A DNA stretch of 64,000 bases from Amaranthus tricolor (taxonomy: Eukaryota > Streptophyta > Magnoliopsida > Caryophyllales > Amaranthaceae), in assembly GCF_026212465.1 (NCBI RefSeq), contig NC_080055.1:19661337-19725336 (forward strand), in the 5' to 3' direction. The notes under the pieces were generated by a model. The model saw nothing but the letters and a program-made list of their open reading frames with translations, did no database searches and was not told the origin of the DNA. Positions 15,698-29,478 of the stretch are shown here, in pieces (positions within the stretch are counted from its first letter, which is position 1; every line of letters begins with the position of its first letter). The translations under genes were made by a program, and so were the position numbers.

Positions 15698-16560
15698 TTA
15701 TTGGAAACCTGATAACCTTACACGAAAGTCACTACTGGAATCTTTCTTAAAACGTTCTCCCATTAGTCGATACCATAACTCGAATGAAGAATCTCCATCC
15801 GCTGCTAGTATCTTCACTTGAGGAACACGGTAGAAAAATAAAGTCCGGTCACGCATTTTAATCACCTTCTTCATAGGTCCTATATAACACACAATTTGTT
15901 AGTAAAGTACGCGACACAATGTAATTCATCATGCAATTGTGTCACAGAGATAAGATTGCATGTTTGTTGAGGTACATAAAGAACATTATCAATTTCTAAA
16001 CCCCCTAGTAGTGTCATAATGCCTATTTTCCTACATTTGTTTATTTTCTGTCTGGCAGTTCTATTGGACAATGTTGTACAATCCGCACATTTGTCATCCA
16101 TGACGCATTACAAGTCACATGGTTTGATGCTCTAGAGATAACAATTCAATATGACACATTACTCTTCTTGCCGTGCAACTTGTCTTGTGTTTTTATGAAG
16201 AGTTTAAAAATTTAAGAAGTTATTGTATTTGATGTGTTGATATTTCAGCAAAACCAAATGAATCAAATCCTCTACTCCCTTAGGTTGCTGCATGTTTCCC
16301 ACTTAAGAATGTAACATGATTTGCCCAAGTATGTGTGCGGCTCCAACGCCACATCCTTCAGTCATATTGCTACCTCGTCTAAGCCCTCTGCCATTGCAAG
16401 GTCTATTGCCCCACGACTCAGGAAAGCCATGAATCGGAAAGCAGTTTAACTCTTCATGGCCTTTACTATGACAATGACTGCAACATTTATTACTCTTGTA
16501 TTAGGCAACAAGGTATCCATGTTTTCTTTGTGACTGCTTAGTTCTCTGTTTGCTTAGATG
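15698..16560 (-). pseudogene. Ty1-copia gag-pol fragment, antisense
   Basis: Reading the minus strand from right to left: a CCHC zinc knuckle CSHCHSKGHEELNC near 16480-16440, then FPIHGFPESWGNRP; a degraded protease site ASNHVTC near 16110 (the catalytic D-S-G is lost); then NVLYVPQQTCNLISVTQL (about 16000-15945), the conserved pre-integrase block of plant copia elements; and finally a degraded stretch where LWHxRLGH would be expected. Several frameshifts and stops. It lies tail-on against the gypsy integrase fragment. Confidence 0.8.
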
Positions 16561-16599
16561 ACCTTAGGGGATTTGAAAAGACGGAGATGAGGACCAAAT

Positions 16600-17076
16600 A
16601 TGGTCTCGAGAATGTAAGTTTATAGGTTGAAATAATATATAATTGGAAGGAATGGAGAAGGAGAATTTATATGGATGACCACTAGGATTGCTCTATTGTT
16701 CATGCATTTGACTTTAATCTATCTATTGGGATTGAGGTTTTAGCATTAATGTATTGTTGTTGTTTGTTTGATTGGATATTTTAGGGGTTGAAGTTGAATA
16801 AAAGTAATGCTTGCTTGTATGATATTTACTAAGCCATAAATGTCACCTGGTGTCTACTGAGTAACCTATGGCTTTATTTACAATCAAGCATGATAATGCC
16901 ATCAAACTTCACCATTGATAGGCTTATTCTTGTTTCTTAAAATTTGTTAGTCTCATATACCGTGAATATTTTATATGTTCTTGTCTCAATCACATGTATA
17001 CATTTTCTATTGTAGGTATCTAAATTAGTTAGCTATTCTAAAACACTAAACACCATGAAAATCTCGCAAATTTCAG
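16600..17076 (+). other. 5' flank of the MFDR gene
   Basis: No coding signal. Presumed promoter and 5' UTR of the downstream gene. No individual regulatory site can be called with confidence. Confidence 0.4.
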
Positions 17077-20000
17077 ATGAAAATGGCAATTTTTCATTCA
17101 AGAAAATGGCTTTCAAGAGCCTTCTCATCTCTTACCTCCACCCCACTCCGCGTTTGCGTTGTTGGCAGTGGACCTGCTGGATTTTATACTGCAGAGAAGG
17201 TAATTTCATTTATTATTCTTACTATATTCATTTCTCATAGTTCTTTACCTTTTAAATTAAGCGATTCTTCTCTTTTGCTTCTAATTTTATGCGATGCTTT
17301 CGACTTATCCTATCTGATATTAGTGGACTATTTATACCGTGAATATAGATGCTGAAAGCACATCAGGAGGCTGAAGTTGATATTTTGGATCGATTACCTA
17401 CTCCATTTGGACTAGTTCGTTCTGGTGTTGCTCCTGATCATCCTGAAACTAAGGTTTGCCCTTTCTTTTATCTTTTTCGGAGGTTTCTTATTTTGGCATT
17501 TATATTGTGTAATTACGGATATTCACCTATTTGATGAAGGCCTTATGTAATCTGCGATTAAGGTATTCTTTAGTTCTTAAATGTTGTTTGAAATTTGGCA
17601 TACTAGACAAGGAGTTATTTTTTAGGAATGATGCAAATGTTATTGCTTTACCTTGTAATTCTTCCTTTGATTCGGAGAGTACATTTAGTAAAATGATTTT
17701 GTTCAATTGCTTATTTACCAGAAAAATTGCAACAGATTGTTACGAATCAGTTTACAAAGGTTGCAAAAAATGATCGTTGCATGTTCCTTGGAAATGTGAA
17801 TCTTGGATCATCTGTGTCACTAAAGCAGCTTCGAGATTTGTATCATGTGGTGAGCTTCGTGCTACAGTCTATATTCATGTAGGGGATTTAAGTTCATCAA
17901 TATCAATGAATTCTATAATTTGTGTTTGGTTGGACAGGTAGTGCTTGCATATGGTGCTGAAAGTGACCGAGCTCTTGGTATTCCTGGAGAGGTACGTTTA
18001 GACGTATGGTAGCTTGCTATATGTAGTGTAAAAATCTTCTCTTGAATCTTTGTATGCTCTTTGTCCTTCTTTTCTTCTAAACGTAGGTGTGTTTATTTTT
18101 CTTTGTGTGGGTGTGGGTGGGTAGCTTGTTATATATAATGTTATAATCTTCACCCATGAACATTTGCATGCTCTTTGTCTAGCTGTTCTATATTTGTCTG
18201 GCTTTCAGATGTGTTTATTTATTTATTTTTTCTTCAGTGTTTTCTTAAATGTCATTTTTGGTGTTTTATTTGTATAAGGATTTGAAGGGTGGGTGTAGCT
18301 TGCTATATGTAGTGTGAAAATCTTCACTCATGAACATTTGTATGCTCTTATTTTTTAGGGGTTGGGGGATGATAATGCTAAGTTCTTCAGTCTTTTCCTT
18401 AAATGTCATTTTTGCTGTTTTATCTTTGTATAAGGATTTGAAGGGGATATACTCAGCTAGGGAATTTGTGTGGTGGTACAATGGACATCCAGATTGTAGG
18501 AACTTAGCTCCAGACTTGCAGAGTACTGATACAGCTGTTATTCTTGGCCAGGTATCTCCAAATAGCCAATGAATTGTCTTTCTTTGACGTTATGGTTATT
18601 TTTTAAAATTGATTTTGGGAGAATGAGGTCCTCTTAGCTGTCATTTATTGGACTATCTATCTGAATTTAGTTGCTATGTTACGGAGTTGTTTGCTTATTT
18701 TGTGCTTTTTGTTTATTTTTGTGCTTTTTGTTCTTTGCATGAGAAGGATGTTGATATGAACGCTCACTCTAATTGCAATTGAACCATTTGATTGTGCTAC
18801 TTCTTTTCTGGAAATGAGATTGGTTATTGTTAAGGACTATAGAAGCCAAACTTTTAAATAATGATGAATCATTATGAATTTTTCAAATAAAAACTACAAC
18901 ATTCAATCTGGTCCACCATTACAAGGTAGTAAGGGCACATGGAAGTTGAGTTGTACTGGTGAAATTTCCCTCTAATATTTCTAATTTTTTTCATCAGCCA
19001 ATTACTGATATCTATCATGGTGTAGAAATCTGGCTGCATCATTTTGTAGCAGCCGCATGGTTAAAGTTTTCAAATTTACCGAACCAGTATTACCACTTCG
19101 TAAAGGTGTAAAAATGTCACATTCTAGACCATTTCAAAGGATATTCATAGTTTCTACCAATATATTACGGGTTGACCAACACTTTACCCTGTTACCATGT
19201 GAACCAATCACTACCGTTTCAGCATTTTTGCACTATGATATCTATCTGTACATATTCTATCTTCTATTCACTTGTAATTGTTTTCTTTTTCATGGCTTAA
19301 ATTAATTAGTTAGCGTTTGGCCTTATTGCAGCATGGGGCCTTGTAAGCTTATTACACAGGCTTATTACACAGGCTGTCATTAAGTGATTTAAATTTTTTT
19401 CCTTATTTGTGAGTAGGTGAATTTCTTTGACAGAAAGCAGGCAGAGCTGCAGAGTGCCCTGCTGTAGCCGGCATTGGGAATTTCCCTACAAAAATACTAG
19501 TGACATTGTTTTCATAAATATTTAATAATAGCTGTTTCCTGTTGTGACGCCATTTCTTCTTATTCGTTCTAATGAGTGGTGTTATGTATAGACTCAAAGA
19601 GTTCAATCTCAACTCATAAAATTTGAGTGTAACCTAGTTTTCCATGATTTTATTAACCTAACAAGGTGATCAGGAGTTCATTGCATCAAAATTATGATGT
19701 ATACATGTAAAGCAACTTTTATCTTTTGAGTGTGTCTGGACCATGACTCCGTTATTAATTTTGTTGCTGTAATAACGATTGAAAACAACTTCTTTATAGG
19801 GCAATGTGGCCCTTGATGTTGCTCGGATCCTACTAAGACCCACAGCTGAACTGGCAGTGACTGATATTGCGAGTCATGCACTGGCTGCTTTGGAGAAGAG
19901 TTCAATAAGGTTTGTTTTATAAATACTCTCTCTTATTCTAATCAAATATCCAATTTGTTTTTTTGCCACTATTTACGAATTACTCTTAGTTTATATTTTA

Positions 20001-23000
20001 TTCTCAATTGATGAGTTAGAACAAACTAATAGTTTTTGTTTGATTTGTCTCAATTTAAATCTTGATATTCGCTTATAATTTTTAACAAAGCACAATTAGA
20101 GATATTGAGGATTAAAATAGTGCATTGGCAAGTGTGCAAACTAAATGGAACATTTGATTAGAATAGGAGGGGGACTGAGGGAGTTTATTGCAGTTGATTG
20201 AAATTTTTGGCACATTTTATTCCCTTGTTATGGGTTTAATGCCATTGCAGGAAAGTTTATTTGGTTGGAAGGCGCGGTCCAGTACAGGCAGCTTGTACGG
20301 CAAAAGAATTACGTGAAATACTGGGTATTTTTTACTTCTTGCTAGCCTTATGTGATGACTGGTCATACATACTTACATATGTATTATTTGTCTCTCTTTT
20401 TGCGCTACCACGTTGAAAAGCTGTTGTTCGCTATTGTTAATAAGTACCTTTCAAGGCCTGGAGTTTATGGAAACCACCTTATATTAGGTTGTTCTGTGAT
20501 TGCAGTGTATAACATACATAGTTTGTCTAGTTGGATACACCCACATCACATTTCTTGCAGGAAATCAACTTAATGGTAATGATGTCTTATCTCCTCTTCT
20601 TTTTAAATATGGAAAGAAGAGAGTATACTATGGGTGGTAATATTCAGCAATGAATCCTGTTTTTCCTTCAGGAAAAAAAGTATAATTTTGATTTTTGGAT
20701 GAAGAAATTAAGTTGGAGAGAAAGAAGTTAGGATGACCATGTTATTAACTTACTGTTCTATATGGGAAAGCTGGAGTACATGGAATTGGGAATAGCAGAG
20801 GGTTGGAGGAGAAACTTGGTGATGGACATAATGTTGAGGGAAAGTGGGAAGGAATTGCAGCAGCTTTTGGACTTGAAATAAATTTTATTGGAAAACAGCT
20901 AGAAAACATGAAATTAACTTTCTTTAAGGATTTCTTTAACTCATGGACTACTACACAATTCCTTTTTGGGGGTTGATGGCTCTGTTCCATTGCCCTATGC
21001 ATGAAACTCACTAGTATAAACATCTGAAAATAAGGGAATCGATCTTCCATTCGTTGATGAGGCACGAAAAATGGATACAAAATTTAATGTCAACAAATAG
21101 GTATCATTCCGAGTTCCAAAAATGTTTTCAATTATTCTAGTTTCAATTATATTAAAATGCTCACAAAATCATGTGCACTTCTTATGTGGAGTTGCAAATG
21201 ATGTTTGTTACCAAGGGTCAACCAGGTCAACCTCTTTATCTTAACTAACAAGGGTAATGTTATGTACATTTGACTTCTCCAAATCCCATTTAGGTGGCAC
21301 CACTTGATAGGATTGGGGTTATGACATATTTGTTGTTCAACAAAATATCATTGGCCTTTGAGGATGTATTAGTTTGAGAAATCTAATAATTTGATTTTCT
21401 TTGCTATACAACTGCTATAATAAAGTTGTGAATGTTGTTTCCAATAGTATTTGAATCTTGTTTGATTGCTGATGACAAGGAAATGAAAATTTAAAATGTT
21501 CGATTTCTGAATGTTGTTCTTATGTTAATAGCCCCTCTCCTCAACCAAGAACATAATACAAAATTACAACATATATTATAGGGCTACTTTCCACTTTGGC
21601 TCAAGTCCCTTAATTGAAGCCTAGTGATTTTTACAATTTTCTCTTATATAGTTTCTGTAATTCATAGTTCAAAGAAGTTTGCTGATTTTAATACATTGAT
21701 TGCAGGTATTAAAAATTTGTATATCAACATTCAAGAGTCTGATCTTTGCACTAGCCCTGTGGATGAGGTAAAATTCTAAGATGCTTATGTCCCACTAATA
21801 TGCCTATGTATAATGTGTCTTTTCTGTAGTTGATCTATTGTTGTCTAGGTCCTTTAGTAATTAGCCAATTCTCAACATTCTTGATTTCTGTGCATAACTA
21901 TTACAAAGGAAGAAATGAGTAAAAGTCGAATTCGGAAAAGGGTGTATGAATTACTATGCAAGGCAGCGATTGCAAGGCCTGTGAACAGTCCTGCTACTGG
22001 TCAACGTGAGCTCCACTTTGTTTTCTTTCGGAAGCCAGACCGATTTTTTGAATCAGAGAAGAAAAATGGCTATGTTGCTGGTGTTCACTTTGAGAAGACA
22101 ACCCTTAAAGGTGCTTTATAAATGTTCTTTCCTTTTGCCAAGTCAATAAAGTTTCAACATTAATTTTAGCTGCTCATCTCTTTTAAATTTTGTGCATTAA
22201 ACATGTCATTGTGTTTTTCAATGGCAGCATGTCAATTATGGTTAATCTTAGCTGTGATTCTCTAGAATGCACATATTTAAGTTTTAAAGAACAAAATTAT
22301 TTGTGTCTTCTTTTGGTAAATACGAAAGTAATACGTGAACTGATGAACTTCAGTTATTTTGCAGCGGATTCAGGTCTACAGCTTGCTGTTGAAACTGGAG
22401 AATTTGAAGACATAGAATGTGGGTATGTGGCCTATGTACCTTTGGAATTGTCTCTACGCAATTGTCAGTGATTTTGTTTACTTTAAGCCCTCCCGTTTGG
22501 CATTTAGGATGACTAAACATAACTTATGAGAGGGCTAGCGTTTTTTGAGTTGGCTGCTTTATAGTAGCTTTTACTATCTTTCCCAGATCAGGCAACCATA
22601 TCTCTTTCTATTTGGGAGAAAAGAGAGAAAATCCAATCCTCCTGAAATATGTAGTGTGTACTGCGTAATTAGAGCCAGCAAGTATCCTCAATGACGAAGC
22701 CTTCAATTTTATTATTGGGGGGCTATTGACATTTTATTAAAAGTAGCCTAGCCAGAGACTGGGGTTAAAATCAAACAATCAGAAAAGTAAAACACCAATG
22801 AAGGAAGTGTATCTGCAAATTCAAAACCTTGACCATTATGCATTTAACTTAGCAACTCAATCACTCTAGCATTCATCCTGTCATACTTATATTGCTACTT
22901 TTGGATTTTACTTTCTCCTTCTCACCCTATCTATTCCCCTTATTCTGCCACTGTTTTTTCTTGCTTTTCAAGAAGTTATGCCATGCGGAAGACAATGTCA

Positions 23001-24620
23001 AGGTAGATATGCCTTGAAAAATAGAAATTGTTACTTCTTGTTCCTTAGCCTCCTTTCCTTGGATACATGACTGAATTACTTATAAATGAAGCAATTTTTT
23101 TCGATTAGCATTCTTTACTTTCTTCAGTTTATTGTGTCTGTCAAGTATGGAAGGTGGAAATTATTGTATTTTCTCATTTTTGCTTGGTGATTTACTTGAT
23201 AGTTGGTTTTGTTAGATTTAGATCCTCTATAAAGCTGTAGCCCATACCATGTGGAACTAAGCTGCCATGCAGGATCTTTGGCTCCTGGACCATCCACACT
23301 TTTCCAGAAATAAAAGCCTTTAGTCTTAAAACAAGAAATGGGGAATCAAGTTTTCTAATTGTCCATTTGTTTGATCTGAGTGGTTGTAATCATGCTGCCT
23401 TGTTGTTGCAGGTTGGTGCTGAAGAGTATTGGCTATAAATCTGTGCCAGTGGATGGCTTGCCTTTCGATCCAGATAGAGGTGAGTTGAGACAAATATTAA
23501 TTGCTACTTGAGGACAAGAGTGAGAGACCATTACATGCGGGCGTGATTGTGATTTCACATTACCTTGTACTGTGAAGAGTGACATTTGGTTTGGCTTACA
23601 GCTTACTGATTTGTGTGAGAGCTTCATGGATATATGTTTTGGCCAAAAACTAAATGGCATTTGTTTAATCATGTAACTTTGCAATTCGGTATTTGGTACA
23701 TTTTTCTAAGATTGATTATTTATTTATTTATTTATTTATTTTTTTTGAATTTCTGGTGTAACAAATGATTTGTGATAATTACTGTGTATAGTTGCATGGA
23801 TAATTTTTCCACAATCTGGCTTTGTAATTCATTAATAAATTATTGCTTGCTTCTGAAGATAACTATATTCTTGATTCCAGGTGTTCCAAACTCAAGAGGG
23901 CGAGTATTGCGAAACGCTTCAGGCAATGATGTGCTTCTTGAGGAGGGTTTGTATGTCTGTGGGTGGTTGAAGAGGGGACCAACAGGAATCATTGCAACAA
24001 ATCTGTATTGTGCAGAAGAAACGGTGAGTGTCATCATGCTTGTTTTTAAGTTAGCTATGCTCTCGAATTCATTGAGTACTTGTGCTGTCTGGAAAAAGTT
24101 GTCTCATGTCTCAATCCCCCATGATTAAGAAAGGCGTGATTTTATTGTAAATTAGGTAGTCTTTCTCATCACTCCCTTGTCTCCCCAGCACTTGATTATG
24201 TAAGTACATCTTCAGATGTCTAAATGCAATTTGCTATATCGTGATATGTGACAACTTTTCCTTGATATTCCAAAATTTTATGTGATGATTTTGGATGGAG
24301 GGCATATATAACTTGATCTCTTGAAGATATTATTGTTTGGGATTTTGCAGCTTTTAACATTTCTAATCAAAATTAAAGCATGTTAGGTTGCCAGCATAAT
24401 GGAGGACCTTGCTCATGGACCATTAAAGTCAACAGCAAGCTCCCCAAAGCCAGGTAGAGAAGGACTTCTTCATTTATTAGATGATCGCACAGTCACAGTG
24501 CTGCCATTTAGTGCCTGGGAAAAGATTGACTCTGAAGAGAAGACGCGGGGGAGCATAAAAGACAAGCCCAGAGAAAAATTATGTTCTTGGGAAGAGCTGA
24601 TGAAAGTTGGATTTGAATGA
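17077..24620 (+). CDS. MFDR: Mitochondrial NADPH:adrenodoxin (ferredoxin) oxidoreductase, 13 exons, 487 aa
   Basis: FAD enzyme passing electrons from NADPH to mitochondrial ferredoxin (adrenodoxin), which in plants supports biotin synthesis and probably Fe-S assembly. Exons: 17077-17199, 17349-17453, 17736-17849, 17938-17991, 18435-18551, 19800-19909, 20251-20324, 21706-21767, 21909-22110, 22365-22422, 23412-23479, 23881-24023, 24387-24620; all GT-AG, joined frame open, 1464 nt. Residues 1-25 are Arg/Ser-rich without acidic residues, as in a mitochondrial presequence. FAD-binding [14 protein letters not shown] is at 28-41, [19 protein letters not shown] follows, the NADP-binding [14 protein letters not shown] starts at 170, and [14 protein letters not shown] starts at 390. 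Length matches the family. Met1 at 17077 is two codons before another in-frame Met (17083), so either could be used. A third ATG at 17055 is out of frame. No lesions. Confidence 0.95.
18010..18440 (+). repeat. Three-copy tandem repeat in MFDR intron 4, reaching exon 5
   Basis: Three diverged copies start near 18010, 18121 and 18296, each with 'tagcttg(c/t)tatat' followed by 'catttg(t/c)atgctctt' or a close variant. The second copy ends (about 18269-18288) with 'gtataaggatttgaaggg', a duplicate of the real acceptor and first bases of exon 5 at 18427-18444. Confidence 0.75.
19926..20182. mobile_element. Stowaway-like MITE in MFDR intron 6
   Basis: Left arm contains 'tattctaatcaaatatcc'; the right arm read in reverse gives 'tattctaatcaaatgttcc'. 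Non-coding interior containing 'agtgcattggcaagtgtg', a word also found in the MITE at 63067-63298, so the two belong to one family. Confidence 0.7.
20325..21705 (+). other. MFDR intron 7 (1.4 kb), no element recognised
   Basis: The longest intron of the MFDR gene. Antisense ORF 21080-20745 (111 codons) has no recognisable family, and its composition (Pro/Ser/Phe-rich) is what chance translation of purine-rich intron DNA gives. Confidence 0.6.
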
Positions 24621-27600
24621 TTCAACTATACCTTACTAACTTCCTGATTTCTGTGGAATGTAGAAGTTTACAGCTTCTAATTTTTGTTCAAAACCATTAA
24701 TATTGTTTTATAGGACTAAAATCATGAACCTAGCTCGCCGAGATATCTAGCTGACAACATTTACCTGTTAGCTTAAATTTATATTTTTGGTCTGCTCAAA
24801 CCGCTTATAGAACTTGCCATCCTTGTAAGAAACTTTGAGCAACTCTGAGCAATAATTTTATCGAAAAACGGCGCTTGGGATGAGTTCCTGTAATTGTAAC
24901 TTGTTAATCATTGCTTTTTGAAATTTTTATTACTAAAATTAGTATTTTATTATGTCTATGTGAGATTTTTGAACCTTAGTCATCTGCAGGAATGATTGAC
25001 AGTTTTGCATCTATCTTTATTACTAATGTATTTATGCAAGTACAGTTTTGAACCTTAGTGTACATTTTCAGGAACTGAATAAGATTTCAAGCCGCTTTCC
25101 TCGAATTCAAAGTAATTGCGGCAAGCGCAGTTAGTGATGCATTGGTGAGGTGATTCAATAGAGGGATGTTATGTCATGACATTTTGATGATTCCCTCCAT
25201 ATGTGGACTATTCTGTTGGGGGTCTTCAATGGAACATGGTATGTTTTCCATTCTCAGAAAAGTTTTTCCAAGGGGACCACAATTTGAATGCCGTTAATAA
25301 TGCATACTTGCCTAGAATTGACTAATTTCACTATTTCATGGCATGCCTTGCCCCCCATAACACCCCTCCAAAAAAATTTACGACTTGATCACGTTGAATT
25401 GTTGTACTTTGCTGATTTTCAACGTGAACGTAATTATCAATGGAGGTGTTGAGAGTTCTGAGCCGATACGATCAACTTTGGACTCGATCCTTATTCACGG
25501 ACTTCCCCTTCATCTACTCGGTTGCTACATAAAACCAATTATGGCCCCTCCTTGCCCTACAGAAAAGAGGTTGACTTAATTTGTGTCATGGATTGAACCA
25601 AGTTGAGATTCAAGAAAGCGTAGCAATCAACAAGGGTGTTATGAAAAAAAAGGAAATACGCCTTCTGCCTGGACCTTGTCTAGACTGAAAAAACCCCTTA
25701 TTTTGTCAAGGTAGCAATACACATGTATGTGGATTGTGATTGATCTATGATTGTGACAATATGACCTCTTTTACATTTTTTGTTTGATTGGTTTAGTGGG
25801 TAAGCTGAGATTAAGAGTTAGTACCCAGACTTTTTGGGTTATTTAGATTAAACCCAATAAGAATTTTGACTGTAATACACTAATGAGCTTGATTATGGGC
25901 AACTTTTGTGACGGTGCCATTCCGATTTTCTCATCTTCCCTCGTTCCGATTTTCTCATCTTCCGTCGTTCAAGAAAACCCGTCAAGTCTATAGGTCCCTC
26001 GGAATTTAGTTTTCCATTTTGTTTTTTTTACCTTATAAAAAAACGGAAGGAAAATTATTGCTACAAAAGTATGACTCTTGGGTTTGATAAGAGCCTTTCA
26101 GTGAAGTAGTTGCTGTTTCTTTCATTCCCTTTGAGCTGTGTAGGCTTGTAGGTCTCTTTTCGGCTGAAATGACCTCACAATGTGAAGTCCATTACTATCA
26201 CAAGTTTGAAAAGTAAAAGTGAAATCCACCTTTCAGCTTCATAGACTTATACTTCATTCTGCAGAGTGATGAGCACACAAGTCTTCCACTATATGTCTGA
26301 CTTCTTATAATATAAACTCAACTTGCTCTTCTTCGGTCCCATTCAACGCAATGTGTTCAGTGCACGAAGGATTTCTATCAAACCTGTAAATCTTCGTAGT
26401 TGTAGTAGTTCAGTCGAGTTGACTTGAAGTTCCTAAACCTCAAGAAAGAACATCATTGTTGCTCATCTAAGGCACCTTATTCCCAATAGGTAGAAAAAAA
26501 GTAACCTCAAAAGGTTTTGATCAAAGAGATTCTAATTCCTATTTGATGTATACTCGACCTAAATAGACCAGATCAGACCCGACTAGGCTTGAACGCTACA
26601 ATCTTTGAGAAATGTGGTTTCCTTGAGCTTGTTCTAAGCATTTTTTTTGACAAGGTACATGATACTATTAGAATTTTTTCCTGATCTCGTATGAAGCTTG
26701 AATGTTAAGTGCACCGTACTCTTAAATATGCCTCGATCTTATCTTAGTGTCTCCAATCCTACCAACTACCAAGTATAGGACACTTAGAACATGTTTTTTT
26801 TTCTAGGTGTTTGAATTAATTAGACCTATTATATTTTCACTCGACTTGAAAATTAACTTGATAGTAGTGGGTTATAATTTGAAAATTTTGACTAGTAGCC
26901 CAAAAATGACTTCACCTAAAAAAAAGTGTTGAACTCGACCTTTTGACCTATTTTTTTTAATATTGTTTCTTAGTTTCATGTCATTATTTTTAATCTAATG
27001 TCTACTTCTTTTGTCCTTAATAAACTATTAGATTTGTATATTGTAAAAACATTAAGAAATGGTGGGATCATTAAATTGTGTGGATGATATTAAAGAATAG
27101 TTGAAATATGTTGATCGATGAGAAAAAAAAGAAAGTGGTGATGATATTTCTATAAAAGAAAAATGTAATGAAATAAAGAGGACGGACTAAAAAAGAAAGT
27201 ATGACATTTTTTAAGGGGTAGACAGAGTATTACATTACTGATTAATTATTGATCAATTATTGTATTTTGGGTCATTTTTTTGTTGTAATCATGAAATTGG
27301 CATATTGACCTTTTTGTAAGAAAATATTCCGTGTAAAAATAAATATTTTATTACTAGATAATTTTTTTTCATTTTGATGTAAAAAGTTAATAAATTGGAT
27401 AAGTCCGGCATAATATTACATTATTTTAAATTATTTCTTAATACATATTTTATTGCATTCATGAAAAATGGAATTCAATCTTTTTTTTATTATCATTATA
27501 ATAATGATAAAGCAGTGGACCATTGTAAATTGTATCTATAAAATAATTAGCATTGTGGTGAATTTTCTTAAGTATAATTAAAAATGATATAATTAATTTG

Positions 27601-29185
27601 TGAATGAATGAATTTTTTTTAAATAAATATAGATCAATGGTGCTTTGTAAATTAAATATCAAAGAAATAATTTGTATTACATACTGCCATTTAATACATT
27701 GTTTTTCAAATTTTATTAGAATATGTTATAGTCCCGACTAAAGTTTTAATGATGGTCAAATTAATCATCTTATAATCATCCTTAACATTTAAGATTCCTA
27801 CAATCATCCTTATTCAATGACATCATCTTTGCTTAAAGGAGGGAAGAAATCTCATAAGAAGATGACAACTCATTAATTTTTTGATATGCTTATGTTAGCT
27901 GTGTTTTGTTTTAGTACATTGTATAGATATAGATAGATACCTCTTTCACAATTATTTTAATTAATACATCATTTGTACCCTTCTTTACTTTTATTCCATT
28001 AATTTGACTTTTTTTACCCTTTTAAATATTTATTTTCATTTTAAGGGAGCCCTTACTATAATTAGAATCTTAACGACTTTCTTTTCTTTACTAAAACACT
28101 TTTGTGAGGTTATGTTCCTTTTAATTAGCTATATTGTGAATTTCAATATGAAAATTTTTAATCATGTAAAAACAAAATCTTGTATACAACTGTTGCATTT
28201 GTAGGATCGTTCAGATGGTCTAATTAAAATAATTTTACCCACCAACTCGAGGCTTCAAAAGACCCATTTCAATACTTTGAAGGATTTAAAAGGATTGAGA
28301 ATTCTTTATTTGAAGTTAAATGAAGGGAAGAGATTTGGAGGAGATAGGTTTGAAAGAAAAATATGAACAAATTTTATTAAGAATACAATTTTTTCTATTG
28401 TGGAAATATATGGAAAAAAAACACTAATTTTTCTTTCTTTTCCATTTCATTCTAAATAAATAAGGTGCACTCTCCCTCTTAGTGCTTTCCTCCCTTTCCC
28501 TTCCTTCCCATTTCCTTCTTTTCTTTTCTCTCATAATCCAACATAGATATAAAACTCTTACTCCAAATCTTAAACTTTATTCTCCAAAGATTTACTTTTT
28601 TTTTAAGTACATACCCAAATCCTTAAAATTTGTATTTCAAGACATAAAATATGAATTTCAACTTTAGAGCAACTATTATATGAACACTCTATGATAACAA
28701 AAATTCAAACGGGCCGTAAGAGTACAAAAATTAATGAAAATTCCAAATCACCAACACTCGTACTATATAAATTAATATGTTCCAATTATTTTTCTTCATA
28801 AATAAAAGAATAGCTTGCGAATTACAATCATAAAGTTTAGTACTTATGCGAATTACAACCTTAATGTTTATTTTTTTGCGAATTATAGCCACCAAAGTAT
28901 CAAAGTTTATAGGTTTAGGACAAAACACAGAACCCTAACCACTTAACCTATAATTGCGAGTTTTGCGACCACCAAAATGGTTGGAATTCTGTATTTTAGC
29001 CTGAACTTCTAAACTTTGATACTTTAGTGACTATAATTAAGAAAAAATAAACATTTAAACTATAATTCGTAAAACTGCTAAAGTTTAAATCTGTAATTTG
29101 CAAATTATTCTAAATAAATAAAAGGGTTCTTTAATTTTTATGTTAGGGACCATGGATGAACTCTCTTCTTACCATGAGCTGCAAC
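24621..29185. other. MFDR 3' flank and intergenic DNA, no gene seen
   Basis: 24621-25080 is the likely 3' UTR region of the MFDR gene. The remainder is AT-rich with no exon-like conserved protein. Scattered 'gacccgac'-type words near 26560-26590 resemble the interior of hAT MITEs but no ends could be paired. Confidence 0.5.
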
Positions 29186-29470
29186 TAGGGGTGTTCAATG
29201 AGTCGGATAAGGACCGGATCGGGTTTAAGTAAATATGAGTTGGGCTAGATAAGGACCCTTCAAACTTAATATGGTCTTTAAATGAGTCGGGCTTTCCAAC
29301 CTGACCCATTTTATTACTAATAGTTATTTTAATCCCCATTTATCAATTTATAACAATTAAATTGAAAAATATATAAATAGTACAAATTCTTACTTGAGTC
29401 CGTCTTTAAAAAAGATACGTCTTAAATGGGCTGACCCATTAATACTTTTAAAAACAACTACCAAACAAAT
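29186..29470. mobile_element. Half of a hAT-type MITE (one end only)
   Basis: Starts 'taggggtgttcaatgagtcgg' and contains 'gggctgacccatt' and 'cctgacccatttta', typical of plant 'TAGGGGTGTTCA' non-autonomous hAT elements. The inverted partner end was not found; the repeat at 29479 follows directly. Confidence 0.4.
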
Positions 29471-29478
29471 GCACGAAG

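Noticed and set aside
20745..21080. 111-codon antisense ORF in MFDR intron 7
   Set aside because: Lies wholly within an intron, shows no known domain, and its composition follows the purine-rich intron; read as chance.
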